Shown: positions 8,135 to 17,156, counted from the stretch's first letter. The stretch: DNA of 64,000 bases from Planomicrobium soli (GCF_003014655.1 NZ_PYAT01000004.1:1-64000); one strand, 5' to 3'. The notes: generated by a model from the letters alone, not told the origin. Made by a program: numbers and translations.

Positions 8135-9706
8135 TTATTTTTGTTCTTGCGGCTGTTTGCCTGCATTGATCCATTCTTCGACGTTCCAAACTTTAGTTAC
8201 GAGGCCTTCGTAAAATTCCGGTTCGTGGCTGACAAGGACGATTGTGCCCTTGTAAGCTTGCATGGCGCGTTTCAATTCTGCCTTCGCGTCGACATCCAAG
8301 TGGTTTGTCGGCTCATCGAATAGGAGCCAGTTGCTTTCTTCAAGCATCAATTTGCATAAACGCACTTTCGCCTGTTCGCCACCGCTGAGCTGAGCCATTG
8401 AACGCGAGATGTGTTCGCTTTTCAATCCAGTACGGGCTAGGGCTCCGCGCACTTGGCCCTGTTCCATACTCGGATAAGCGGACCAAATCTCGTCAAGCGG
8501 TGTGTGTGTTGGTGCTTTTACTTCTTGTTCAAAGTAACTTGGCGTCAAGTATTCGCCGCGGATCACTTCGCCGTCCAATGGTTTGATTTTGCCAAGCATC
8601 GTTTTAAGGAGCGTAGATTTACCAACACCATTCATGCCGACAAGGGCAATTTTTTCGCCGCGTTCAATCATGAACGACAACGGGGGCATAAGCGGTTTGT
8701 TATAGCCGATGACCAATTCTTCCGCTTCAACAACATAGCGGCTAGGGCTGCGCGTTTCTTTAAATGCAAACTGCGGTTTTGCTGCGATTTCCGGTTTTTC
8801 GATCCGGTCCATGCGATCAAGCAATTTCTGGCGGGATTTTGCGCGGCCGGTCGTTGAAGCGCGGGCTTTGTTTTTCGCAATGAACGTTTCTGTTTTCTTG
8901 ATCATATCAGCTTGTTTTTCATAAGCATCCAAATGCTGCTGTTTCGCCAATTCTGCAAGTTCGATAAATTTCTCGTAGGTCGCTGTATAGCGGCTCAAAC
9001 GTGAGAACTCCAAATGGAAGATGACGCCTGTGACGCTGCTCATGAATTCCGTATCATGCGAAATCAACAAGAAAGCATGCGGATAGTTTTTCAAGTAATT
9101 GACGAGCCATTGGATATGCTCTTCATCCAAATAGTTGGTCGGCTCATCGAGCAGTAAAACTTTCGGTTTTTCAAGAAGCAGTTTCGCCAGCAATAATTTT
9201 GTTCGCTGGCCACCGGAAAGCGCCTCGACGTTGCGCTCCAGACCGATTGCATCTAAGCCAAGCCCGCGCGAAATTTCCTCGATTTTTACATCCAGCGTAT
9301 AGAAGTCGCCGGCATCAAGGGCGTCTTGCGCTTCAGCCATTTCTTCCAATAACTCTTCAAGGCGTTCCGGGCTTGCATCGCCCATCTGCATGGCGATATC
9401 GTTCAATTCCTGTTCTTTCTTATATAGAGGCAAGAACGCATCTTGCAACGTTTCGCGGATTGTCCGTCCCGGTGTCAACTGTGTATGCTGGTCCAAATAC
9501 CCGTAATGGGTCTTTGGCTGCCACTCCACGCGGCCGTCATCGTGGATCAAGTTGCCCGTCAGGATGTTCATCAATGTTGATTTTCCGACGCCATTCGCGC
9601 CGACAAGCCCTACATGTTCGCCTTCAACCAACCGAAATGACACATTGTTAAAAAGTGTGCGGTCTCCAAACGTGTGGCTCAAGTTTTCTACTGTCAATAA
9701 ACTCAT
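8135..9706 (-). CDS. ABC-F family ATPase (YfmM-like ribosome-associated factor)
   Basis: The 523-residue protein has two ABC cassettes and no membrane segment, the ABC-F layout. Cassette one has Walker A GANGVGKST near residue 38, signature LSGGQ near 165 and Walker B LLLDEPTNYLD. Cassette two has GMNGVGKST near 355, signature LSGGEQ and LLFDEPTNHLD. The charged interdomain linker (about 230-325) reaches the ribosomal P site in this family. The N-terminal sequence resembles B. subtilis YfmM as I remember it. ABC-F proteins relieve ribosome stalling or confer antibiotic resistance; which applies here is not readable. Start ATG follows GGAGG. Confidence 0.87.
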   Translation of the reverse strand: MSLLTVENLSHTFGDRTLFNNVSFRLVEGEHVGLVGANGVGKSTLMNILTGNLIHDDGRVEWQPKTHYGYLDQHTQLTPGRTIRETLQDAFLPLYKKEQELNDIAMQMGDASPERLEELLEEMAEAQDALDAGDFYTLDVKIEEISRGLGLDAIGLERNVEALSGGQRTKLLLAKLLLEKPKVLLLDEPTNYLDEEHIQWLVNYLKNYPHAFLLISHDTEFMSSVTGVIFHLEFSRLSRYTATYEKFIELAELAKQQHLDAYEKQADMIKKTETFIAKNKARASTTGRAKSRQKLLDRMDRIEKPEIAAKPQFAFKETRSPSRYVVEAEELVIGYNKPLMPPLSFMIERGEKIALVGMNGVGKSTLLKTMLGKIKPLDGEVIRGEYLTPSYFEQEVKAPTHTPLDEIWSAYPSMEQGQVRGALARTGLKSEHISRSMAQLSGGEQAKVRLCKLMLEESNWLLFDEPTNHLDVDAKAELKRAMQAYKGTIVLVSHEPEFYEGLVTKVWNVEEWINAGKQPQEQK

Positions 9707-9761
9707 TTAATAAATTCCTCCAAAATGTTAAGAATATGCAAGTGGCAAGGCATCTCATATC

Positions 9762-9790
9762 AAAAAAAAATCGCGGCTACAATTCCGCGA
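9762..9790 (-). terminator. Terminator overlapping the SE1832-family stop codon
   Basis: On the minus strand TCGCGG (9785-9790) and CCGCGA (9771-9776) form the stem and nine T follow. The loop contains the last codons and the stop codon (9777-9779) of the small gene, so coding sequence and terminator share bases. Confidence 0.75.
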
Positions 9791-9959
9791 GTTTTCGATT
9801 TAATTCGGCTAATCGTTGTTCCATTTTTTCTAAACGCTCTTCTGCTTGTTCCACCATGCGGGCATGTCCGGTTGTTTCCAACTTTTCAATATCGCCTTGA
9901 TGGCGTACATAATCGGATTTCAGTTCAGCAATTTCAAACTCAATTTCCTGTCTGCTCAC
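9777..9959 (-). CDS. SE1832 family small coiled-coil protein
   Basis: A 60-residue acidic protein, almost entirely heptad-like (EQAEERLEKMEQRLAELNRK), which should form one coiled coil. It matches my memory of the SE1832 family of short conserved Bacillales proteins of unknown function. GTG at 9959 is the start, with AAGGGTGA close upstream. It lies behind no other minus-strand gene and ends inside its own terminator hairpin. Confidence 0.75.
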   Translation of the reverse strand: MSRQEIEFEIAELKSDYVRHQGDIEKLETTGHARMVEQAEERLEKMEQRLAELNRKLAEL

Positions 9960-10055
9960 AAAATCACCCTTATTTTTCTATCATTATAGCATAGAAAAAA
10001 CTTTTTTAAATCCCTCACGACTTGCAAGTTCTTTCCCTTGGAGCGATAAAACCTT

Positions 10056-10061
10056 TATAAT
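10056..10061 (+). promoter_or_regulatory. Possible -10 box of the antiporter gene
   Basis: TATAAT lies about 45 bases before the AAGGAGG ribosome binding site of the antiporter gene. The corresponding -35 region is weak (TTTCCC at an 18-base spacing). Confidence 0.45.
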
Positions 10062-10141
10062 GTTCGAATTAAGAAAATACACCTTAGAAAAGGCACAGGT
10101 TAAGGAGGCAAAAAACCATCGATACATTATTATTCGATTTA

Positions 10142-11965
10142 ATGCTAATCATCTTTTTAGGGATTCTATCTCAATGGATTGCTTGGCGTTTGCAACTGCC
10201 GGCTATTGTTCTTATGTCCATAGCAGGTCTTCTTGCTGGACCATTGCTCAATATCATTCATCCTGCCGAAAGTTTTGGAGAAATGTTCAATCCGATCATT
10301 TCTTTAGCAGTGGCGATTATTTTATTTGAAGGAAGTTTGAATTTGGATTTCAAGGAAATAAAAGGCTTCAATAAACCGGTTTGGCGAATAGTTACCGTAG
10401 GGGCGTTTATTGCCTGGATCGCAGGGTCGCTTGCAGCTCACTATATGGCAGGATTATCATGGGCGGTTGCATTTGTGATCGGCGGTTTGTTTATCGTCAC
10501 AGGACCGACTGTAATCCTGCCTATGCTGCGGCAATCTAAACTGGCATCGCGGCCAGCAGCCATTTTAAAGTGGGAAGGCATTATCGTTGATCCGTTTGGT
10601 GCGCTGCTTGCGCTATTTGCGTTTCAATTTGTGCTTTTTGCGAAAGGGGATGAAACGGCGGCAGCGTTCGGTTTGTTCTTTTTAGCTTCGCTTTTTGCAA
10701 TTTTGCTTGGCATAGTAGCGGGGCGTGCGATGGGTTGGCTATTCGAAAAAGGCATGGTTCCGGAATATTTAAAATCTCCTATGGTATTTGCAGTGGTCTT
10801 GCTGACCTTTACACTGTCGGATATAGTGATGCATGAAACCGGCTTGCTTGCAGTGACCGCGATGGGAATGGCGATGGCCAATATGCACATCTCCTCAATC
10901 AATGACATGCGCCATTTCAAAGAAAACATTTCGGTGCTGCTCATTTCAAGCATTTTTGTCATGCTGACGGCGTCGATTCCGTTGGATATTTTAATCGGCA
11001 TCTTTAATTGGCGAATTATTGTTTTTGTTTTGGCAATGCTTTTTATTGTCCGGCCATTATCGATTTGGATGTCCACAATTGGCACAGATATGACGGTACA
11101 GGAAAAAATACTTGTCGGATGGATTGCTCCGAGGGGCATTGTAGCGCTTACGGTTTCCGGCTATTTTGCCAGTACTTTGTTGGATGCGGGCTTTCAAGAT
11201 GCGGAGCTGTTGACGGCCTTGACCTTTGCGCTCGTGTTGGCGACCGTAGTAGCGCACGGTTTTACAATTGGGTGGCTCGGCCGGAAACTAGGCTTGGCAT
11301 CTTCCGCTGAACCAGGAATCATTATCGTAGGAGCCAGTAAATTCGCTACCCTGCTTGCAAAAACTTTATTGGATTTAAATAAAAATGTTTTGATCATCGA
11401 TTCGGCTTGGGGAAGGTTGCAAGAAGCCCGGCTGACTGGAATTCCGGTTCATGCAGGTGAGATATTATCAGAGCATACCGAGTATGAAGTGGATTTGATG
11501 CCATATGAAACAATGGTGGTGGCGACCGAGACCGATGCGTACAATTCACTCGTTGTCAGTAATTTTGTGCCGGAACTGGGCCGCGGAAACCTTTACCAGA
11601 CTGCATTGCAAGTCGGCGATCCGACTGTTTTCCATTCATCACTTAGCGGCAGGAATTTGTTCGGCGATGAATGGAACATACTCGAACTGGATAAAAAATT
11701 AGGGGAAGGCTATAGCTTTCGGAAAACTCCGCTGACTGACCAGTTCACCTACGACGATTTCAAGAGAAACGGGGCGGCCGGCACCATTCCTCTGTTTGTA
11801 AAACGCACGCTCGGGCGCATTGATTTCTTCACGTCCGATCAGGGAGTGGAACCTAAAAATGGGGACATAATCGTTAGTTTTTCACCGCCGGCGTATCAGC
11901 AAGGGCGCCTGCAAGAAAAGATTGATACGAACCGCTTGAAAGCTCTGCCTCAGTCAAAAGAATGA
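10142..11965 (+). CDS. Cation:proton antiporter (CPA/NhaP type) with C-terminal TrkA-N domain
   Basis: A protein of about 607 residues. The first 390 form a 12-13 helix sodium/proton exchanger domain (CPA1/2 superfamily). The C-terminal part begins EPGIIIVGASKFATLLAKTL, a Rossmann-type TrkA-N nucleotide-binding module that usually gates such transporters. It likely exchanges Na+ or K+ for H+ to control cytoplasmic pH. The first ATG (10142) has no ribosome binding site. A strong AAGGAGG at 10102-10108 points to the in-frame ATC codon at 10118, and starting there adds eight residues that restore the usual family N-terminus. No ATG, GTG, TTG or CTG lies between the upstream stop and 10142. Confidence 0.88.
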   Translation: MLIIFLGILSQWIAWRLQLPAIVLMSIAGLLAGPLLNIIHPAESFGEMFNPIISLAVAIILFEGSLNLDFKEIKGFNKPVWRIVTVGAFIAWIAGSLAAHYMAGLSWAVAFVIGGLFIVTGPTVILPMLRQSKLASRPAAILKWEGIIVDPFGALLALFAFQFVLFAKGDETAAAFGLFFLASLFAILLGIVAGRAMGWLFEKGMVPEYLKSPMVFAVVLLTFTLSDIVMHETGLLAVTAMGMAMANMHISSINDMRHFKENISVLLISSIFVMLTASIPLDILIGIFNWRIIVFVLAMLFIVRPLSIWMSTIGTDMTVQEKILVGWIAPRGIVALTVSGYFASTLLDAGFQDAELLTALTFALVLATVVAHGFTIGWLGRKLGLASSAEPGIIIVGASKFATLLAKTLLDLNKNVLIIDSAWGRLQEARLTGIPVHAGEILSEHTEYEVDLMPYETMVVATETDAYNSLVVSNFVPELGRGNLYQTALQVGDPTVFHSSLSGRNLFGDEWNILELDKKLGEGYSFRKTPLTDQFTYDDFKRNGAAGTIPLFVKRTLGRIDFFTSDQGVEPKNGDIIVSFSPPAYQQGRLQEKIDTNRLKALPQSKE

Positions 11966-12098
11966 AATCTCCAGTTCGCAAGGTTTTTTTATACGTGTTC
12001 GGAATCCTTCTTTGCTATGATAAAGGCAACAGGTGATCCGCTTTGCGGAATTTCATGCAGAATGAGGAACCAATGGAGTATTCAGGGAGGATTTAAAA

Positions 12099-12662
12099 AT
12101 GAAAATTTTGTTAGTGGACGGAACAATTATTGGCAGCAAAACCGGTGCCATTCTTGAGCAAATCAACACGTATATACAAGAATTCAATCCAAATATGGAA
12201 TTGAAAGTACTGCGTCTGTCTGAATTCGACCATCAATTCGTCGATGGCCGGCCGCTTGCCGAGTATAACGACGACATGCGGGAAATTGTGCGCCGTTTTG
12301 AAGATGCAGATGGCTATATCATCGCATCGCCGATTTTCCAGGGCTCGATTCCTGGCGTATTAAAAAACACATTCGATATGCTGCATCCACATACAATGCG
12401 CTATAAGCCGGTATCGATTGTGGCAAACGGCGGAACTTATCAACATCACTTGGTTATTGAAAACCAATTGAAACCGATACTCGACTATTTCCGTTGCCTG
12501 GTGACGCCTAATTACGTTTATACGCATTCGAGCCATTTCGATGCAAGCAATACGATCATCAATGACGATGTCCACAATCGCCTTCGCGAACTGGCACGCG
12601 TCTTTGTCCAATATGCCGAAATGAGCCAGCATTTGTCTAAGGTTACACTGGACAATCATTGA
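12099..12662 (+). CDS. NAD(P)H-dependent FMN reductase family protein
   Basis: A 187-residue flavodoxin-like protein. The N-terminal GTIIGSKTGAILEQI segment matches the phosphate-binding loop of the NADPH-dependent FMN reductase family, and SPIFQGSIPGVLKNTFD near residue 72 is the conserved flavin-binding loop (SPxYxGSxPGxLKNxID in relatives). Such enzymes reduce FMN or quinones with NAD(P)H in the cytoplasm; the physiological acceptor is unknown. Start ATG follows GGGAGG. It is monocistronic, with a terminator directly downstream. Confidence 0.88.
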   Translation: MKILLVDGTIIGSKTGAILEQINTYIQEFNPNMELKVLRLSEFDHQFVDGRPLAEYNDDMREIVRRFEDADGYIIASPIFQGSIPGVLKNTFDMLHPHTMRYKPVSIVANGGTYQHHLVIENQLKPILDYFRCLVTPNYVYTHSSHFDASNTIINDDVHNRLRELARVFVQYAEMSQHLSKVTLDNH

Positions 12663-12670
12663 GATAAGAG

Positions 12671-12697
12671 AAAAACCTCCCGCGGGAGGTTTTTTGT
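12671..12697 (+). terminator. Terminator of the FMN reductase gene
   Basis: AAAAACCTCC CGCG GGAGGTTTTTT: a perfect stem with a T tract immediately after the stop codon. Confidence 0.88.
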
Positions 12698-12871
12698 TTT
12701 GGATAGATCTGCTCGGTTAATGTAAAAGTTTTGTATGCAGGAAATTTCAAAGTATGCACCTTTCAGATTAAAATACGCTCTATTGAGTCTCCAATATGAT
12801 TCTGCCGCATCTTTTCCTCTGGAAAGCCGAAGATGCTATAATAATTTCTGTAGAAATGAGGGTGAAACAAA

Positions 12872-15031
12872 ATGAAATCAGTAGTACTAGCAGAAAAACC
12901 ATCTGTAGCACGCGACATAGCACGTGTCTTAGGGTGTTCCCAAAAAGGCAATGGTTATTTGGAAGGCAAGCAGTATATTGTGACATGGGCGCTCGGCCAT
13001 TTGGTGACGCAGGCGCAGCCTGAGCAATACAACGCTGAATATAAAGAGTGGAAAATGGAGAATCTGCCGATACTTCCGGATCCGTTCAAACTTGTACCAA
13101 TCAAGCAATCGATGAAGCAGTATAACGCGGTAAAAGCGTTACTACAGCGTGGTGATGTCAATGAAGTAATCATCGCGACCGACGCCGGGCGCGAAGGGGA
13201 ACTGGTGGCGCGCTGGATATTGGAGAAAACGAATACGCGCAAACGGATCAAGCGTTTGTGGATTTCATCTGTTACCGATAAAGCGATCAAAGACGGCTTC
13301 AACAACCTAAAAGACGGCAAAGCTTACGAGAATTTATTCCAGGCGGCAGTCGCGCGGGCGGAAGCGGACTGGGTGGTCGGCATCAACGCAACGCGCGCGC
13401 TGACGGTTAAACACAATGCGCAACTGTCAACAGGGCGTGTGCAGACACCGACGCTGGCGATGATCGCGGAACGTGAAAAGCAGATCCGCAACTTCCAGCC
13501 GAAACCATATTACGGCTTGCAGGCAATTACGGACAAAGCCGCATTCACATGGACAGATGGCAACTCAACGCAGTCGTTTGACAAAGAAAAAATCGATAAG
13601 CTGTTCCAAAAACTCGACAACACGCACGAAGGCACAGTAACCGACATCAAGATTACGCCGAAACGGCAACCGGCACCGCCTTTATTCGATTTGACGGAAC
13701 TTCAGAAAGAAGCATACAAACGTTTCGGCTGGTCGGCAAAAGAAACACTCAATACGCTGCAGGGCCTTTATGAGCGCTATAAAATCGTTACGTATCCACG
13801 GACGGATTCGAAACATTTGACTTCCGATATGAAAGATACCTTAAAAGACCGAATCAAAGCGGTTGAAATGGGACCATACCGGGCGCTTGCCAATACGATT
13901 TTGAAAGGAAATGTCACCGCACAAAAAGGCGTTATTGATGATGGGAAAGTTTCCGATCACCATGCGATCATTCCGACCGAGGAAACGCCGCCGCTCCACG
14001 ATTTAGGCGACAAGGAACGGAAACTGTATGACCTGATCGTTAAACGCTTCCTGGCGGTATTTTATCCGATGCACGAGTACGACCAGACGACAGTAAAGCT
14101 GGCCGTCGGCGGTGAAACGTTCCAAACAAAAGGAAATACGATCCGCAATGAAGGCTGGAAACGTATCTACAACGACGAAGGGGATGACCGTGAAACGACA
14201 TTGCCGCCGTTTGAAAAAGGGCAGAAGCTCCAAATCAAAGGCATCGCGCTGACAGACGGAAAAACAAAGCCGCCTGCCTTCTTTAATGAGGGAACGCTTC
14301 TTGGTGCTATGGAAAATCCGGCGCAGTTTATGGCCGGCGAATCAAAAGAATTGATCCAGACATTGGGTGAAACAGGCGGTCTCGGCACTGTGGCGACGCG
14401 CGCAGATGTCATCGACAAGCTATTCAACACGTTCTTGATCGAGAAAAAAGGCAGCGATATCATGACGACGTCGAAAGGGCGGCAGCTGCTGGAACTTGCT
14501 CCGGAAGATTTGAAATCGCCGAAACTGACTGCAAACTGGGAGCAGCAATTAACCAAGATTGCCAAGGGACAGCTGAAAAAAGAGCAATTTATGAAAGAAA
14601 TGATCGCGTTCGCCCAGAAATCGGTATCCGATATCAAAAAAAGCGATCAAAAATTCAAGCACGACAACGTTACCGGCAAAATGTGTCCGGACTGCGGCAA
14701 GCCGCTTCTTGAAGTCAATGGCAAACGCGGCAAGATGAATGTCTGCCAGGACCGCGAATGCGGCTATAAAAAACAAGTAGCCATGCAGACAAATGCCCGC
14801 TGCCCGAATTGCCATAAGAAATTGGAAATGCAAGGTGAAGGCGATGGCAAGATTTTCATTTGCAAATGCGGGCATCGTGAAAAATTATCGGCGTTTGAAA
14901 AACGCAAAAAATCATCGCAATCAAAGGCGAATAAAAAAGACGTCAATAAATTCCTGAAGCAGCAGGACGAACCGCCAGTCAATACAGCGATGGCAGACGC
15001 ATTAAAAAAATTGCTCGGCCAAAATGATTAA
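12872..15031 (+). CDS. topB: DNA topoisomerase III
   Basis: A 719-residue type IA topoisomerase. The TOPRIM domain opens with VVLAEKPSVARDIA and carries the acidic DAGREGE motif near residue 105. The catalytic tyrosine is in VTYPRTDSKHL near residue 310. Two cysteine pairs at the C-terminus (CPDCGKPLL near 605 with its partner pair, and CPNCHKKL followed by CKCG) are zinc-ribbon modules. The enzyme passes single DNA strands to resolve replication and recombination intermediates. Length matches the TopB form of Bacillales. A -10 box TATAAT lies about 30 bases upstream, and start ATG follows GAGGGTGA. Confidence 0.95.
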   Translation: MKSVVLAEKPSVARDIARVLGCSQKGNGYLEGKQYIVTWALGHLVTQAQPEQYNAEYKEWKMENLPILPDPFKLVPIKQSMKQYNAVKALLQRGDVNEVIIATDAGREGELVARWILEKTNTRKRIKRLWISSVTDKAIKDGFNNLKDGKAYENLFQAAVARAEADWVVGINATRALTVKHNAQLSTGRVQTPTLAMIAEREKQIRNFQPKPYYGLQAITDKAAFTWTDGNSTQSFDKEKIDKLFQKLDNTHEGTVTDIKITPKRQPAPPLFDLTELQKEAYKRFGWSAKETLNTLQGLYERYKIVTYPRTDSKHLTSDMKDTLKDRIKAVEMGPYRALANTILKGNVTAQKGVIDDGKVSDHHAIIPTEETPPLHDLGDKERKLYDLIVKRFLAVFYPMHEYDQTTVKLAVGGETFQTKGNTIRNEGWKRIYNDEGDDRETTLPPFEKGQKLQIKGIALTDGKTKPPAFFNEGTLLGAMENPAQFMAGESKELIQTLGETGGLGTVATRADVIDKLFNTFLIEKKGSDIMTTSKGRQLLELAPEDLKSPKLTANWEQQLTKIAKGQLKKEQFMKEMIAFAQKSVSDIKKSDQKFKHDNVTGKMCPDCGKPLLEVNGKRGKMNVCQDRECGYKKQVAMQTNARCPNCHKKLEMQGEGDGKIFICKCGHREKLSAFEKRKKSSQSKANKKDVNKFLKQQDEPPVNTAMADALKKLLGQND

Positions 15032-15086
15032 GAGAGCATAAATGATGGTATGTTGGTAAAAGAACGTTGAAAGGCTAGGGAACGCC

Positions 15087-15578
15087 ATGGCTAAAAAAAT
15101 TGCTAAAACCAACGCAGCACGAATTCTCGATAAAGAAAAAGTCCCTTACGAAATTTTGCAATACGAACCGGGAGACGGTCTTGTCGACGGGGTCTCCGTT
15201 GCGGCGAAGATCGGCTATTCAGATAAAACCGTCCATAAAACGCTTGTGGCGGTTGGCCATTCAAAACAGCATTACGTGTTCGTCATTCCCGTTTCAGAGG
15301 AGCTGGACTTGAAAAAAGCCGCAAAAGCGGCAGGTGAAAAGAAAATCGACATGGTGCCGGTAAAGGATATACTGGCACTGACCGGCTATATCCGCGGCGG
15401 CTGTTCGCCTATCGGCATGAAAAAGCCTTTCCCTACATTCATATCCGAAAAAGCGCGGGATTTGGAGATCATCATTGTATCGGCTGGAAAAATCGGCATG
15501 CAGCTTAAACTTTCTCCTGAAGAATTGTTGAAAGCAACAAACGGACAACTGGCGGATTTAGCAGTGGGAGACGAATAA
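15087..15578 (+). CDS. ybaK: Aminoacyl-tRNA deacylase YbaK (Cys-tRNA(Pro) editing)
   Basis: The 163-residue protein is a YbaK/EbsC-type trans-editing domain. It hydrolyses Cys-tRNA(Pro), or related mischarged tRNAs, formed by prolyl-tRNA synthetase. The motif GGCSPIGMKKPFPTFI near residue 105 is the family signature, and the catalytic lysine is in the SDKTVHKTLVA segment near residue 50. Start ATG is preceded by AGG; it begins 55 bases after topB and may share its transcript. A terminator follows. Confidence 0.92.
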   Translation: MAKKIAKTNAARILDKEKVPYEILQYEPGDGLVDGVSVAAKIGYSDKTVHKTLVAVGHSKQHYVFVIPVSEELDLKKAAKAAGEKKIDMVPVKDILALTGYIRGGCSPIGMKKPFPTFISEKARDLEIIIVSAGKIGMQLKLSPEELLKATNGQLADLAVGDE

Positions 15579-15583
15579 AAATG

Positions 15584-15614
15584 CCACCCATTTTGATGAA
15601 TGGGTGGTTTTTTC
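15584..15614 (+). terminator. Terminator after ybaK
   Basis: CCACCCATT (15584-15592) pairs with AATGGGTGG (15599-15607), followed by a run of T. Confidence 0.87.
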
Positions 15615-15643
15615 TTATTATGAGTAGAGAAAGAAGGAGTTTG

Positions 15644-16285
15644 ATGAGACGTTCATTGTATTATCGCTGGCTGTTTTTCCTTTGCGGTTTGGTTGTCATG
15701 GCGCTTGGATTTACGCTTACGATTAAGGGGAACAAACTTGGAATTGGTCCATGGGATGTTTTGCATGTAGGGTTATTCTTGAATTTCGGTTTGACTATTG
15801 GAACATGGGCAATTGTTGCGGGACTTGCAGTCATCGTGTTCACTGCATTACTAACCCGCCGTGCTCCGCAAATCGGCACATTTTTGAACATGCTGCTTGT
15901 CGGCATTTTTATTGATATCTTTAATTTCGTTATCCCGGACATAGAAACTTTATGGGTCCAGATGGTCGTTTTCGCCCTCGGCATTGTTTTGGCTGGTATC
16001 GGAATCGGATTTTACGTAGCGCCGAAAATCGGAGCAGGTCCAAGAGATAGTCTGATGTTATTCTTAGTGGAAAAGACCGGATGGAGCATTAGCGTGGTAC
16101 GGGCAAGTATCGAGGTAGGCGTGGCGTTTGGCGGCTGGCTGCTTGGTGGGCCGGTCGGAATTGGAACTATTGCGGTTGCATTAATCACCGGAAGAATCGT
16201 CCAGTTTTCCTTGCCCTGGTTTGAAAAAGCTTTGAAAAAAATCATTGAAAAAAAGAACGATGTACCGCCTATCCTTAAAGTATGA
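15644..16285 (+). CDS. YczE/YitT-like integral membrane protein
   Basis: A 213-residue protein with about five transmembrane segments. The pattern of a first helix, a KGNKLGIGPWDVLHVGL motif near residue 30 and a second GAGPRDSLMLFLVEKTGW motif near residue 130 is typical of the YczE membrane family. The family has no firmly assigned transport substrate. An in-frame ATG at 15581 lies inside the upstream terminator and is rejected; ATG 15644 has AAGGAG just before it and gives the family's usual N-terminus. Confidence 0.82.
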   Translation: MRRSLYYRWLFFLCGLVVMALGFTLTIKGNKLGIGPWDVLHVGLFLNFGLTIGTWAIVAGLAVIVFTALLTRRAPQIGTFLNMLLVGIFIDIFNFVIPDIETLWVQMVVFALGIVLAGIGIGFYVAPKIGAGPRDSLMLFLVEKTGWSISVVRASIEVGVAFGGWLLGGPVGIGTIAVALITGRIVQFSLPWFEKALKKIIEKKNDVPPILKV

Positions 16286-16301
16286 CTGCCGATTTGGATA
16301 G

Positions 16302-16358
16302 TTGAAACCTGCCCCTACATATGATATAAATAAAACCGAGTAAAACTATTGGGTTTAT
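16302..16358 (+). promoter_or_regulatory. Promoter of the yrrT-luxS-mccAB operon with possible operator
   Basis: TTGAAA (16302-16307) and TATAAA (16325-16330) are spaced by exactly 17 bases. Directly downstream, ATAAAACC (16329-16336) and GGGTTTAT (16350-16357) form an imperfect inverted repeat over the expected start point. In B. subtilis the equivalent operon is repressed by CymR, so a sulfur-responsive repressor site is plausible, but the repeat does not clearly match the CymR consensus. Confidence 0.6.
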
Positions 16359-16387
16359 AGAAATGGACTTGAAAAGGGGTTATTTTG

Positions 16388-17038
16388 ATGGGTTTGGAAT
16401 TTGTGGAGATTTTTGATAAATGGGTTCACACATATGATGATTCTGTTAGCGGAAAAGATAAAGAGTATATAGATGTTTTCTTGAATTATAATGAAATTTT
16501 ACAAGCAGTTGCAGATGCAGCCGTCGGTCCGGTCGTGGAATTTGGAGTGGGCACTGGCAACTTAACTGAAAAATTGCGGAGCCGTGGACTGGATGTAATC
16601 GGTATTGAGCCAAACAAAGCGATGCGCGAAGTCACAGCGGAAAAGATGCCGGACGTCGCTATTCTTGACGGCGACTTTTTAAACTTTACAATAGATATTG
16701 AACCCAAAACATTTGTCAGCACATACGCGTTCCATCACTTGACGGATGGGGAGAAAGCGGATGCATTTAAACTCTATGCAGAAAAACTTCCGGCAGGCGG
16801 GAAAGTGGTCTTTGCTGATACGGTGTTCAAATCAGTAGAAGTACAACAGGAAACGATCGAATTCGAAAAAACGCGTGGACATGTAAACCTGGTGGAAGAC
16901 TTGAACCGCGAATACTATACAACTCTGCCAGTAATGCAAAACTTGATCGAAGCAGCAGGCTTCAGAGTAGAATTCACGCAGCTCAACAATTACGTTTGGT
17001 TGATCGACGCGACAAAGAAAAGCGAAAACGGCCGTTAA
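16388..17038 (+). CDS. yrrT: YrrT-like SAM-dependent methyltransferase
   Basis: A 216-residue class I methyltransferase. Motif I is VVEFGVGTGNLTEKL near residue 50, and the acidic end of strand two reads VIGIEPNK. It resembles B. subtilis YrrT, the first gene of the methionine-to-cysteine operon; its methyl acceptor is not established. The downstream partners are luxS, mccA and mccB, so it probably acts in S-adenosyl compound turnover. ATG 16388 is chosen over the TTG directly before it, with AAGGGG eight bases upstream. The last eight codons are repeated as a 29-base direct repeat 117 bases downstream. Confidence 0.85.
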   Translation: MGLEFVEIFDKWVHTYDDSVSGKDKEYIDVFLNYNEILQAVADAAVGPVVEFGVGTGNLTEKLRSRGLDVIGIEPNKAMREVTAEKMPDVAILDGDFLNFTIDIEPKTFVSTYAFHHLTDGEKADAFKLYAEKLPAGGKVVFADTVFKSVEVQQETIEFEKTRGHVNLVEDLNREYYTTLPVMQNLIEAAGFRVEFTQLNNYVWLIDATKKSENGR

Positions 17039-17156
17039 GTTCCGACAAGCATAAGTCGGACCGCGAGGAGGCTGTTGCCGCCATAGCGGGATGGCTTATG
17101 ACCCGAGGAGCTGGCCGTTGAAGACTGGACAAAGAAAAGCGAAAACGGCCGTTAAG
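17011..17156 (+). repeat. 29-base direct repeat flanking a hairpin-rich spacer
   Basis: The sequence at 17011-17039, covering the last codons and stop of yrrT, recurs exactly at 17128-17156. The 88 bases between hold a small hairpin (TCCGAC...GTCGGA, 17040-17060) and a GGCCGTT/AACGGCC pair. The whole looks like insertion of a short palindromic element with duplication of the target, or a partial tandem duplication, between yrrT and luxS. Confidence 0.75.

Noticed and set aside
10060-10329. Alternative open frame overlapping the antiporter start
   Set aside because: It ends inside the antiporter gene in another frame and encodes no recognisable protein; the antiporter frame is clearly the real one.
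16320-16360. CymR operator call at the yrrT promoter
   Set aside because: An inverted repeat is present but does not match the known consensus well enough to name the regulator; left as a possible operator.
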